A program made the position numbers and the translations under genes. A DNA stretch of 64,000 nt. It comes from JALORV01 sp963712485 (GTDB taxonomy: Bacteria > Pseudomonadota > Gammaproteobacteria > Burkholderiales > Burkholderiaceae_F). Shown here in pieces: positions 19,094-26,282 of this stretch. Below the pieces are notes generated by a model that was not told the origin of the DNA, made no database searches, and saw only the letters and a list, made by a program, of their open reading frames with translations. How positions within the stretch are numbered: the stretch's first letter is position 1; each line of letters opens with the position of its first letter. The DNA lies in the NCBI GenBank assembly GCA_963712485.1, contig CAVQID010000042.1, positions 1 to 64,000 on the forward strand, in the 5' to 3' direction.

Positions 19094-19122
19094 AAAAAGG
19101 GGCGCGTGGCGCCCCTTTTTTT
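19094..19122 (+). terminator. Rho-independent terminator after the PEP-CTERM gene
   Basis: Perfect 7-bp GC stem GGGGCGC / GCGCCCC with a GTG loop (19099-19115), preceded by AAAAA and followed by seven T. It lies 39 bp after the PEP-CTERM stop and could work in both directions because of the A tract. Confidence 0.92.
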
Positions 19123-19427
19123 CCGGACAGCGCGCTTTGCCCGAGAGAACTCAGTCGGCGAGTTGTCACTGTCGCGGCGATCATCAGTCCAGCTAAGAAA
19201 ACAGGGTCTGTTCGGAGGTTCGACGATGGGCCAGGAGCGGTCCTCAGGTCGCATCGATCGCGAGGCAGGAGGCGGACGCTGTTGGCATATGGACCGAAGC
19301 AGCCATAGGAACCCGGTTATCACAGACAACGAACCTTGCCGAGCCGTCCACTTCCGCTGCATTCGAAAAGCTGCCGAAATAAAAGAAGTTAGGCCGCAGG
19401 TTCACCCCGCCGCTGTACATTGCCGTC
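19123..19427. other. Intergenic stretch of about 305 bp without a supported gene
   Basis: Between the terminator and the methyltransferase start. Only short, low-quality frames occur on both strands. I see no promoter, repeat or RNA that I can defend. Confidence 0.55.
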
Positions 19428-20042
19428 ATGAATCCCGACGCCAGCGTGCGCTTCTTCGAAGCGCAGTTCCAGCGCCAACTCAGTGAGTCCGACCTTTCGC
19501 TCAATCCGTTCGAGCGTCAAGCTCTGCCCTTTCTGCGTGGCGCCGTCCTCGACTTCGGCTGTGGCCTGGGCAATCTCGCTGTAGCCGCAGCCCGCCAAGG
19601 CTGCAGCGTTGTGGCACTTGACGCTAGTCACACGGCGATCGAACACCTTCGCCAGGTTGCTCAGGCGGAGTCCTTGCCGATCACGGCCGCCGAAGCTGAT
19701 CTTCGCAACTATGAGGTCCGCGAGGACTACGACGCCGTTGCCTGCATCGGGCTGCTGATGTTCTTCGACTGCCCGACCGCCTTCGCACAGCTGCAACACT
19801 TGCAGGCCCATGTGCGGCCGGGCGGAGTGGCCGCTGTCAATGTGCTCGTGCAAGGGACCACCTACCTCGGCATGTTCGATTCTGCGAACCATTGCTTGTT
19901 CGCGAGGGACGAGATGCAGAAGCGCTTCGCCGGTTGGGAGATCCTGTGCTCCGACTACCAGGATTTCCCGGCCGCTAACGAGACGATCAAATCCTTCGTC
20001 ACTGTCATCGCTCGCAAGCCTGAGCCACGGGCTGCGGCCTAA
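19428..20042 (+). CDS. SAM-dependent methyltransferase (TehB-like)
   Basis: A 204-residue class I methyltransferase. Motif I is VLDFGCGLGNLAVAAAR (residues about 40-57), then CSVVALDASHTAIEHLR for the acidic loop and EADLRNYEV for motif II; the post-motif YDAVACIGLLMFFD and VRPGGVAAVNVLV complete the fold. Similarity is to the tellurite-resistance TehB/small methyltransferase group, but the substrate is not determinable. It is isolated, directly upstream of the IS110-family element, whose end is 11 bp after the stop codon. Confidence 0.85.
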   Translation: MNPDASVRFFEAQFQRQLSESDLSLNPFERQALPFLRGAVLDFGCGLGNLAVAAARQGCSVVALDASHTAIEHLRQVAQAESLPITAAEADLRNYEVREDYDAVACIGLLMFFDCPTAFAQLQHLQAHVRPGGVAAVNVLVQGTTYLGMFDSANHCLFARDEMQKRFAGWEILCSDYQDFPAANETIKSFVTVIARKPEPRAAA

Positions 20043-20053
20043 CCCTTCGTATA

Positions 20054-20067
20054 TGGACTCCCCCCGA
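20054..20067 (+). repeat. Left inverted repeat of the IS110-family element
   Basis: ATGGACTCCCCCCG; its reverse complement is at 21495-21508, identical over all 14 bases. Confidence 0.88.
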
Positions 20068-20326
20068 GAAGTAAGAGCCTGACCGATTGTTTTGGCATTG
20101 GGGTTGAGCCTGCAGTCGTATATCCGGCATCGTGAGTGGGCTCTGTGTGGCCCGTGCCGACATGGAAGCTGCGAGCACCGATGCGCCAATCGTTGCAAGC
20201 GGCGGACGTGAAGTCGCCGGAAGAGTTATCGGCGTCAATCGGTGCGGGGGTAACCCGGGGTGCCATGATGGGCGATCAGTCTCTGGGCAAGGCTCGGAGC
20301 AAGTTCATCGGTTCAGTAACGTGTTC

Positions 20327-21415
20327 TCAATTCGGCAGCGCATAGGTCTGGCGCATCTTGCGATCGACGTACACGCTGCCGTAGTCGGCGTGATCGCGCA
20401 GTACCGCGTAGCAAATGCGCGCCATCTTGTTGGCCAGCGCACAGGTGGCGCGGTTGTGATGGGTTCGGCTTTGCACGCCGAGCGCCCAGCGGCGCAGCTC
20501 ATCGACGCGGCGGCGCTGGCGATCTGCCACCGTGGCGGCCCGCAGCACGCTGCGTGCGCCATGGGTGAGCAGCATGCGCAGGTAGCGGTCGCCGCGCTTG
20601 GAGATGCGGCCCAGCCGGCGTGTCATGCCCGACGAACTTTCCTTCGGCGTCAGTCCGAACCACGAGGCGAAGTGGCGCGCATCCTTGAAGTGCGTCACTT
20701 CGCCGCTGGTGGCCGCCACCATGGCCGTGGCTGTGAGCAGGCCCACGCCTGGCACCGTCAGCAGGGTCATGCACGCGGGCGACTGCCGGGCGAGGGTGGC
20801 CAGTTCGCGTTCGAGCTGGCTGATGCGCGACTCCAGCAGCCGGATCTCCTCGATCAGCAGGCGCATGGTCGGCCGCAGCAACGCGGGCAGGCCACTGGCA
20901 GGGTCGGCGAGCTGGCGCGCCATCTGCTCCAGCCCCAGGCGGCTGCCCTGGCTGATGGCGATACCGAACTCGCGGCAGAAGCCACGCAGCGTGTTGATGC
21001 GGGCGGTGCGCGTGGCCATCCAGGCGCTGCGCGACCGATGCAGGGCCTGCAGCGCCTGCTGCTCGATGCTCTTGACGCGCACCGGCAGCAGATCGTCGGC
21101 CCGCGACGCTTCGATCAGTGCCGCTGCGTCGGCGGCATCGGTCTTGTTGCGCTTCACGTAGGCCCGCACGTAGCGCGCCGGCAGCAGGCGCACCTCGATG
21201 CCCATCCCTGCCAGCCAGCGGCCCCAGTGATGGGCGCTGCCGCACGCTTCCATGACGACCAGACCGACCGCGCGGTTGGCAAACCAGCGTTCGAACTGGC
21301 TGCGCGTGAGGCGTGCACGCTCGATCACACGCCATTGCGCATCGGCGACCGCCAGTTCAAACACGTTCTTGGAAAGATCCACTCCAACAACCGCAGCAGT
21401 AGAAGTAGCATTCAT
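20327..21415 (-). CDS. IS110 family transposase
   Basis: A 362-residue DEDD-type transposase. The N-terminal RuvC-like domain begins VVGVDLSKNVFELAVAD (first catalytic Asp), with VVMEACGSAHHWGRWL and KRNKTDAADAAALIEA supplying the further acidic residues. The C-terminal Transposase_20 domain has LLTVPGVGLLTATAMVA, then FASWFGLTPKESSSG with its conserved serine. No frameshift or internal stop is seen, so the transposase looks intact. It reads toward the left inverted repeat. The start ATG at 21415 is followed by NATSTAAVVGVDL; a purine-rich GGAGAG precedes it. Confidence 0.93.
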   Translation of the reverse strand: MNATSTAAVVGVDLSKNVFELAVADAQWRVIERARLTRSQFERWFANRAVGLVVMEACGSAHHWGRWLAGMGIEVRLLPARYVRAYVKRNKTDAADAAALIEASRADDLLPVRVKSIEQQALQALHRSRSAWMATRTARINTLRGFCREFGIAISQGSRLGLEQMARQLADPASGLPALLRPTMRLLIEEIRLLESRISQLERELATLARQSPACMTLLTVPGVGLLTATAMVAATSGEVTHFKDARHFASWFGLTPKESSSGMTRRLGRISKRGDRYLRMLLTHGARSVLRAATVADRQRRRVDELRRWALGVQSRTHHNRATCALANKMARICYAVLRDHADYGSVYVDRKMRQTYALPN

Positions 21416-21494
21416 CTCGGACTCTCCTTGGCAGCGTTGCGCTGACACCCCACACCACATGAGGCCAGCTGGCACGATGATGCCGAGACAAAGC

Positions 21495-21508
21495 CGGGGG
21501 GAGTCCAT
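21495..21508 (-). repeat. Right inverted repeat of the IS110-family element
   Basis: Reverse complement of the left 14-bp repeat, located about 80 bp upstream of the transposase start. Confidence 0.88.
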
Positions 21509-21791
21509 CCCATCACTGGAACGGGACCTCCACCGGCAGCGCACTTTGCCCGCGAGGCGCGCGCTGTCACCATCCGCCACGCGGGCCAAGTGCCGTCCCG
21601 GCGTCGGCCCTCAGCTCAAACGTTGAGCGTTCGTTTCGGGCTGCTCGAGTCAGTCGGCTTTCGGGATGCAGCGACTTCCTCTTTGGTTCGGCACTTATCG
21701 GCGAGTCATTCTGAAAGCGTTTACTCGTCAAGCACTCATTGGGCTCTTCCGCCTGCATCGCCTGGGCGCCAACTCGCACCGCCCAGCCAGT

Positions 21792-22820
21792 TCAGGCGAC
21801 GAGTGGCGCCTCCTGCATCGCGGCGATCTGCTCGCGCAGTTCGAGGATGCGCTCCTCCCAGTAGCGCGGTGTATCGAACCACGGGAACGCCGCCGGAAAC
21901 GCCGGGTCTTGCCAGCGGCGCGCGATCCACGCGGCATAGTGCATGAGCCGCAGCGTTCGCAAGGCTTCGATCAGCAGCAATTCGCGCCGGTCGAATTCGC
22001 TGAAGTCCTCGTAGCCGGCGAGCAGATCGCCGAGGCGCTGTGTCTGCTCCGCGCGGTCAGCCCCCAGCAGCATCCAAAGGTCCTGCACCGCCGGCCCGGA
22101 GCGCGCATCATCGAAGTCGACAAAGTGCGGTCCATGCTCGGTGAGCCCGTCGTACCACAGCACGTTGCCCTCATGCACATCGCCATGGAGGCGAATCCGC
22201 GCAATGTCGCCGGCGCGATCGAAGGCGCGCTGCACTTCGTCGAGGGCTTGCTGTGCCACTCCATCGTAGACCGCGCGCAGATCGGGCGGCAGCCAGCCGT
22301 GCTCGAGCAGCCACGCGCGTGACTCGCGGCCAAAGCTCACGATGTCGAGCGCTGGCCGAGCCTCGAACGCGCGTGTGCGGCCCACGGCGTGCAGTCGTCC
22401 GAGGAAACGGCCGATCCATTCGAGAACCGTCGGATCGTCGAGCAGCGGCGCCCGCCCGCCGCGGCGCTTGAATACTGCGAAGCGAAAACCTTCGAACCGG
22501 TTCAGTGTCTGCTCACGCAGCCGCAGTGGCGGCACTGCCGTAATTTCGGCTGCAACCAGCTCGGCGATGAAGTCGTGCTCTTCCCGGATTTGCGCATCGG
22601 TCCAGCGTCCCGGCCGATAGAACTTCGCTACGACGAAGCCGGGACGGCCATCGTCCTGTTCGACGCCGATCTGGAACACGCGGTTTTCGTAGCTGTTCAG
22701 TGCGAGCAGCGAACCGGTGGTGAACAGCCCGACGCTGTCGATTGCATTGAGCACCACGTCAGGCGTCAGGCCGGCGTACGGCAGTTCGGAGACCTCGGCA
22801 TCGCTCGGCATGACCACCAT
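21792..22820 (-). CDS. srkA: Serine/threonine protein kinase SrkA/RdoA-like
   Basis: Stress-response kinase of the APH-like fold. The catalytic loop is RLHGDVHEGNVLWYDG and the metal-binding Asp is in FVDFDDARSGPAVQDLWMLL; upstream are GSLLALNSYENRVFQIG and VVAKFYRPGRWTDAQIREEH, which match SrkA closely. Length from MVVMPSDAEVSELPY (22820) is 342 residues, slightly above E. coli SrkA; ATG 22811 is an alternative. It is divergent from ilvA with about 70 bp between starts. In E. coli the protein counters envelope-stress-linked death; the role here is inferred. Confidence 0.9.
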   Translation of the reverse strand: MVVMPSDAEVSELPYAGLTPDVVLNAIDSVGLFTTGSLLALNSYENRVFQIGVEQDDGRPGFVVAKFYRPGRWTDAQIREEHDFIAELVAAEITAVPPLRLREQTLNRFEGFRFAVFKRRGGRAPLLDDPTVLEWIGRFLGRLHAVGRTRAFEARPALDIVSFGRESRAWLLEHGWLPPDLRAVYDGVAQQALDEVQRAFDRAGDIARIRLHGDVHEGNVLWYDGLTEHGPHFVDFDDARSGPAVQDLWMLLGADRAEQTQRLGDLLAGYEDFSEFDRRELLLIEALRTLRLMHYAAWIARRWQDPAFPAAFPWFDTPRYWEERILELREQIAAMQEAPLVA

Positions 22821-22893
22821 GGTAGGCCACCGGGGAGTCTGCGGCCGCGTGGTACCTTCTGCAGCAAGAGGGGAAACCAAAGCAAGAGGCACG

Positions 22894-24420
22894 ATGCCCG
22901 CTCAGGAATACCTGCGCCGCATACTCACCGCACGGGTCTACGACGTTGCGACCGAATCGCCGCTCGAAGACGCGCCCCGGCTGTCGGAACGCCTGGGCAA
23001 CCGCGTGCTGCTGAAGCGCGAGGACCTGCAGCCGGTGAAGAGCTTCAAGCTGCGCGGCGCCTACAACAAGATGGCGCGGCTGTCGCGCAGCGAGCTGAAG
23101 CGGGGCGTCATCGCGGCTTCGGCGGGCAACCACGCGCAGGGTGTCGCGCTGGCTGCGCAGAAGCTCGATTGCCGCGCCGTAATCGTCATGCCGGTGACGA
23201 CGCCGCAGGTCAAGGTGGAAGCGGTGCGTGCACGTGGTGCCGAGGTCGTGCTCCATGGCGACTCGTACTCGGATGCCTACACCCACGCGGTCGAGCTGCA
23301 GGCGAAGAAGAAGCTGACGTTCGTGCACCCGTTCGACGACCCCGATGTCATCGCCGGGCAGGGCACGATCGCGATGGAGATCCTGCGCCAGCATCATCCG
23401 GTCGAACATGGGCCGATGCACGCGGTGTTCGTCGCCATCGGCGGCGGCGGACTCATCGCCGGCATTGCCGCCTATTTCAAGGCGCTGTCGCCGGAGGTGC
23501 GGATCGTCGGCGTGCAGACGGTCGACTCGGATGCGATGGCCCGGTCGCTCGCGGCCGGACGGCGCGTGCAATTGCACGATGTCGGCCTGTTCTCCGATGG
23601 CACCGCCGTGCGGCAGGTCGGCGAAGAGACATTCCGGTTGTGCCGGAAATATGTCGACGAGATCGTGCTGGTCGACACCGATTCGATCTGCGCGGCAATC
23701 AAGGACGTGTTCGCGGATACACGCTCGATCCTCGAGCCCGCCGGGGCACTCGCGATCGCAGGCATGAAGGCCTACGCGGTACGCGAGAAACTGAAGGGCC
23801 GCACGCTCGTGGCCATCGCCGGCGGCGCCAACATGAATTTCGACCGTCTGCGCTTCGTTGCCGAGCGAACCGAGGTCGGCGAGGCGCGCGAGGCGCTTTT
23901 CGCGGTCACGATCCCCGAGGAGCGCGGCAGCTTCAAGCGTTTCTGCGAACTCGTCGGCAGCCGCAGCGTGACCGAATTCAACTACCGCATCAGCGACGCC
24001 GCGTCGGCGCAGGTCTTCGTCGGCATCAGCACCTCGAATGCTGGCGACAACGAGAAGCTCGCCCGCAGTTTCCGTCAGCACGGCTATGCCACGGTCGATT
24101 TGACCCACGACGACCTCGCGGCGGAGCACGTGCGCTACATGGTCGGCGGCAAGAGCGCCCTGGCGGCCGGCGAACTGATCTACCGCTTCGAATTCCCCGA
24201 GCGTCCGGGAGCTCTGATGAAATTCCTGACGAGCATGGCGCCGGGCTGGAACATCTCGATGTTCCACTACCGCAACCAGGGTGCGGACTACTCGCGCGTG
24301 CTCGTGGGCCTGCAGGTGCCGCGCGCCGAGCGCCGCGCGTTCGCGCGGTTCCTCGACGAACTCGGCTACCGCCACTGGGACGAGACGTCGAACCCGGCCT
24401 ACCGGCTCTTCCTGGCCTGA
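22894..24420 (+). CDS. ilvA: Threonine ammonia-lyase, biosynthetic
   Basis: PLP enzyme deaminating threonine to 2-oxobutanoate, the first step of isoleucine synthesis. The PLP lysine is Lys52 in PVKSFKLRGAYNKM; the substrate/PLP loop ASAGNHAQGVALAA and the phosphate-binding IGGGGLIAGIAAYF follow. Two ACT-like regulatory repeats occupy the C-terminal third (EERGSFKRFCELVG, EFPERPGALMKFLTSM), so feedback control by isoleucine is expected. At 508 residues it is full length. The start ATG has AAGAGG four bases upstream. The YqhA-like gene follows nine bases after the stop. Confidence 0.95.
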   Translation: MPAQEYLRRILTARVYDVATESPLEDAPRLSERLGNRVLLKREDLQPVKSFKLRGAYNKMARLSRSELKRGVIAASAGNHAQGVALAAQKLDCRAVIVMPVTTPQVKVEAVRARGAEVVLHGDSYSDAYTHAVELQAKKKLTFVHPFDDPDVIAGQGTIAMEILRQHHPVEHGPMHAVFVAIGGGGLIAGIAAYFKALSPEVRIVGVQTVDSDAMARSLAAGRRVQLHDVGLFSDGTAVRQVGEETFRLCRKYVDEIVLVDTDSICAAIKDVFADTRSILEPAGALAIAGMKAYAVREKLKGRTLVAIAGGANMNFDRLRFVAERTEVGEAREALFAVTIPEERGSFKRFCELVGSRSVTEFNYRISDAASAQVFVGISTSNAGDNEKLARSFRQHGYATVDLTHDDLAAEHVRYMVGGKSALAAGELIYRFEFPERPGALMKFLTSMAPGWNISMFHYRNQGADYSRVLVGLQVPRAERRAFARFLDELGYRHWDETSNPAYRLFLA

Positions 24421-24429
24421 GCGGGCTCC

Positions 24430-24906
24430 ATGCTGCGGGCCCTTCTCTCGTCGAGTCGCTTTCTCGTTATTGCTGCGGTGCTGGGTTCGTTGGTCGCCTC
24501 GATGGCGCTGTTCGCCTACGGCGTGGCCGAGACCGTGGTGGTGATCCTCGACACGGTCGCCAAGGCCGAGATCAGCAGCAAAGGTGCGAAGACTCTCGCC
24601 CTCGCCTTCATCGAGATCGTCGATCTCTTCCTGCTCGGTACCGTGCTGCTGATGATCGGCGTCGGGCTCTACGAACTGTTCATCGATGCCAACCTGAAGC
24701 TGCCGGAGTGGCTGCAGATCCGAACGTTCGACGACCTCAAGTACAAGCTCGTCGGGGTCGTCATCGTCGTCCTTGCCGTGTTGTTCCTCGGCCTCGTCGT
24801 GTCCTGGGATGGCGAGCGCGACCTGCTCGGGATCGGCACCGCGATTGCGCTTGTCATTGCCGCACTGACGTACTTCCTGTCGAAATCCAAGGCCGCCAAG
24901 GATTGA
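24430..24906 (+). CDS. YqhA/UPF0114 family membrane protein
   Basis: A 158-residue integral membrane protein with about four hydrophobic segments: LVIAAVLGSLVASMALFAYG, FIEIVDLFLLGTVLLMIGVG, LVGVVIVVLAVLFLGLVVSW and IGTAIALVIAALTYFLS. The conserved LYELFIDANLKLPEWL between segments two and three is the UPF0114 signature. Function in this family is unknown. It follows ilvA closely and is probably on the same transcript. Confidence 0.88.
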   Translation: MLRALLSSSRFLVIAAVLGSLVASMALFAYGVAETVVVILDTVAKAEISSKGAKTLALAFIEIVDLFLLGTVLLMIGVGLYELFIDANLKLPEWLQIRTFDDLKYKLVGVVIVVLAVLFLGLVVSWDGERDLLGIGTAIALVIAALTYFLSKSKAAKD

Positions 24907-24998
24907 CCCTGCCGGCTCGCCCGCAGGGCGGGCGCGTCGAATTTTCCGCACTTTGCCCGCTGAAGCTGCGGCAGCGCGCGCTGCGGCGGCCCGCCATC

Positions 24999-25346
24999 AT
25001 GCCCTCCGTGCAGCGATGGACATTCAACCTGGCGGGGGCCGACATGGGCGTGATTACGGAAGAGACCTTGGCGTTGACCGTGGCCGAGGCGACGATGCAG
25101 GACTGGCTGGCCGCGCTCACGCAGCTCGAGCGGGCACCACAAGGCTTCCTCGCTCCGCACGCGCAGCCGGCGTCACATCCTGTGCTGCGTCGTCCCGTGC
25201 CGGTGCGCCGGCCGGTCGTTTGCACGCGACACCGCACGGCGTCGGTGAGCGTCGCGCCCGAGCAGCGCGCCTCGGCAGTCGGCGGGGCTCGGAGCGCCTA
25301 CTGGGTGGGCCTCGCAGCGGCGCCGACTGCGCTGCTGGTGCTGTAA
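24999..25346 (+). CDS. Possible small hypothetical protein
   Basis: An open frame of 115 codons starting MPSVQRWTFNLAGADMGVIT and continuing EETLALTVAEATMQDWLAAL. The first 60 residues have ordinary composition and GC-rich third positions, as in the neighbouring genes. The second half is Arg/Pro/Ala-rich and ends in a short hydrophobic stretch. No family is recognised and no strong ribosome-binding site is seen. It may instead be an incidental open frame of high-GC DNA. Confidence 0.4.
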   Translation: MPSVQRWTFNLAGADMGVITEETLALTVAEATMQDWLAALTQLERAPQGFLAPHAQPASHPVLRRPVPVRRPVVCTRHRTASVSVAPEQRASAVGGARSAYWVGLAAAPTALLVL

Positions 25347-25437
25347 CGCGCGCTCCCGGGCGCCGGCCCGGCTAGCCGGACTTGTGTAACGGCTGCAGGG
25401 CCCCAGATAAGCACTTCGAACTTCGCAAGGAGCCGTA

Positions 25438-25854
25438 GTGCTGCTGTCTGCCGCCGACGCCGGAACCCTACCAAGCCGTGAGGAGCGCAAGCGGCGGGCG
25501 CGTGAGCGCCTTTTGATCCTGTCCAGGCTCATGGATGCCGCGATCGAGGTTCCGCTGCTGCGTACCCGGGTCGGGCTTGACGCGGTGCTGGGCGTGGTGC
25601 CCGTTGCCGGGGATGTCGTGTCCGCCGCCATCGGGCTCTACCTGGTGGCGCAGGCACGCGAACTCGGTGCATCGCGCTGGCTGCAGGCACGCATGGTCGG
25701 CAACCTCGTCGCCGACGCCGCACTGGGCGTCGTACCGATCGCCGGCGACATTGCCGACGTCTACTTTCGTGCCCACCTGCGCAACTTGAGGCTGTTGCAG
25801 AAGGAACTCGGCGAGCCGTATCTCGATGCGACCGTGACGCCGCGCGTGCGCTGA
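25438..25854 (+). CDS. DUF4112 domain membrane protein
   Basis: A 138-residue protein of the DUF4112 family. It shows the duplicated glycine-rich hairpin VLGVVPVAGDVVSAAIGLYL and ALGVVPIAGDIADVYFRAHL, typical of this small membrane-associated family, separated by LQARMVGNLVADA. Function is unknown. The start is GTG at 25438 with AAGGAG five bases upstream. The gene converges on the DUF454 gene, and both stop codons lie in a shared hairpin at 25848-25869. Confidence 0.88.
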   Translation: MLLSAADAGTLPSREERKRRARERLLILSRLMDAAIEVPLLRTRVGLDAVLGVVPVAGDVVSAAIGLYLVAQARELGASRWLQARMVGNLVADAALGVVPIAGDIADVYFRAHLRNLRLLQKELGEPYLDATVTPRVR

Positions 25855-25869
25855 AATTCCTTTCAGCGC
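25848..25869. terminator. Bidirectional hairpin between convergent genes
   Basis: Perfect 9-bp inverted repeat GCGCTGAAA-TTCC-TTTCAGCGC. The TGA of the DUF4112 gene lies in the left arm and the stop of the DUF454 gene in the right arm. The AAA/TTT parts are within the stem, so as a classic terminator it is short; the position between convergent genes supports a terminating role. Confidence 0.6.
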
Positions 25870-26282
25870 GGGCGGTCGCGTGAGGGCATGCGGTAGAGCC
25901 ACACCGCCAGCCCGACGCCCATCACCGCCAGCAGCCCCTTCAGCCACGGTGGCTCGACGAAGAACACGATCGACGTGCCGAGGGTCAGCGACATCAGCAC
26001 AACCGCCGTGACCTTGGTCTTGTACGGGATGCTGCGGTGGCGCTCCCACTCGTGGATGATCGGTCCGAACGTGCGCTGCGCGAGCAACCAGTCGTAGAAC
26101 CGGCGTGATCCACGCGCATAGCAGGCGGCGGCCAGCAGCACGAAAGGCGTGGTCGGCAGTAGCGGAAGAAAGATGCCGATCAGGCCGAGCACGAGAGCCA
26201 CGGTCCCGGCGGCCAGGAAGAAGACTCGAACCCAGCGCGAGCGGTGCTCGGCCGGCTCGGCGCGCGGTCGAGCCGACTTCAA
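25863..26282 (-). CDS. DUF454 (YbaN-like) membrane protein
   Basis: A 139-residue inner-membrane protein. The conserved core is VALVLGLIGIFLPLLPTTPF followed by VLLAAACYARGSRRFYDWLL, then HEWERHRSIPYKTK and two more hydrophobic segments. This is the YbaN/DUF454 pattern; function unknown. The best start is TTG at 26282, overlapping the TGA of the upstream COG4389 gene (TTGA), since no ATG or GTG lies in a better position. Coupling to the upstream gene is therefore likely. Confidence 0.85.
   Translation of the reverse strand: MKSARPRAEPAEHRSRWVRVFFLAAGTVALVLGLIGIFLPLLPTTPFVLLAAACYARGSRRFYDWLLAQRTFGPIIHEWERHRSIPYKTKVTAVVLMSLTLGTSIVFFVEPPWLKGLLAVMGVGLAVWLYRMPSRDRPR

Larger units (their letters stand above)
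20054..21508. mobile_element. IS110-family (IS1111-type) insertion sequence
   Basis: A 1.45-kb element containing one transposase gene and bounded by a perfect 14-bp inverted repeat: ATGGACTCCCCCCG at 20054-20067 and its complement at 21495-21508. Subterminal inverted repeats of this type are characteristic of the IS1111 subgroup of IS110, whose true ends lie a few bases further out. About 260 bp of non-coding sequence lies between the transposase stop and the left repeat, and about 80 bp before its start. I see no clear target duplication, as expected for this family. Confidence 0.85.

Noticed and set aside
22389..25346. Long plus-strand open frame across srkA and ilvA
   Set aside because: Out of frame with ilvA and antisense to srkA, composition Arg/Gly-rich; only its last 115 codons (24999-25346) are kept as a weak candidate.
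26222..26240. Minus-strand GGGTTCGAGTC resembles a tRNA T-loop
   Set aside because: It lies inside the DUF454 coding frame and has no acceptor stem, D-arm or anticodon arm around it.
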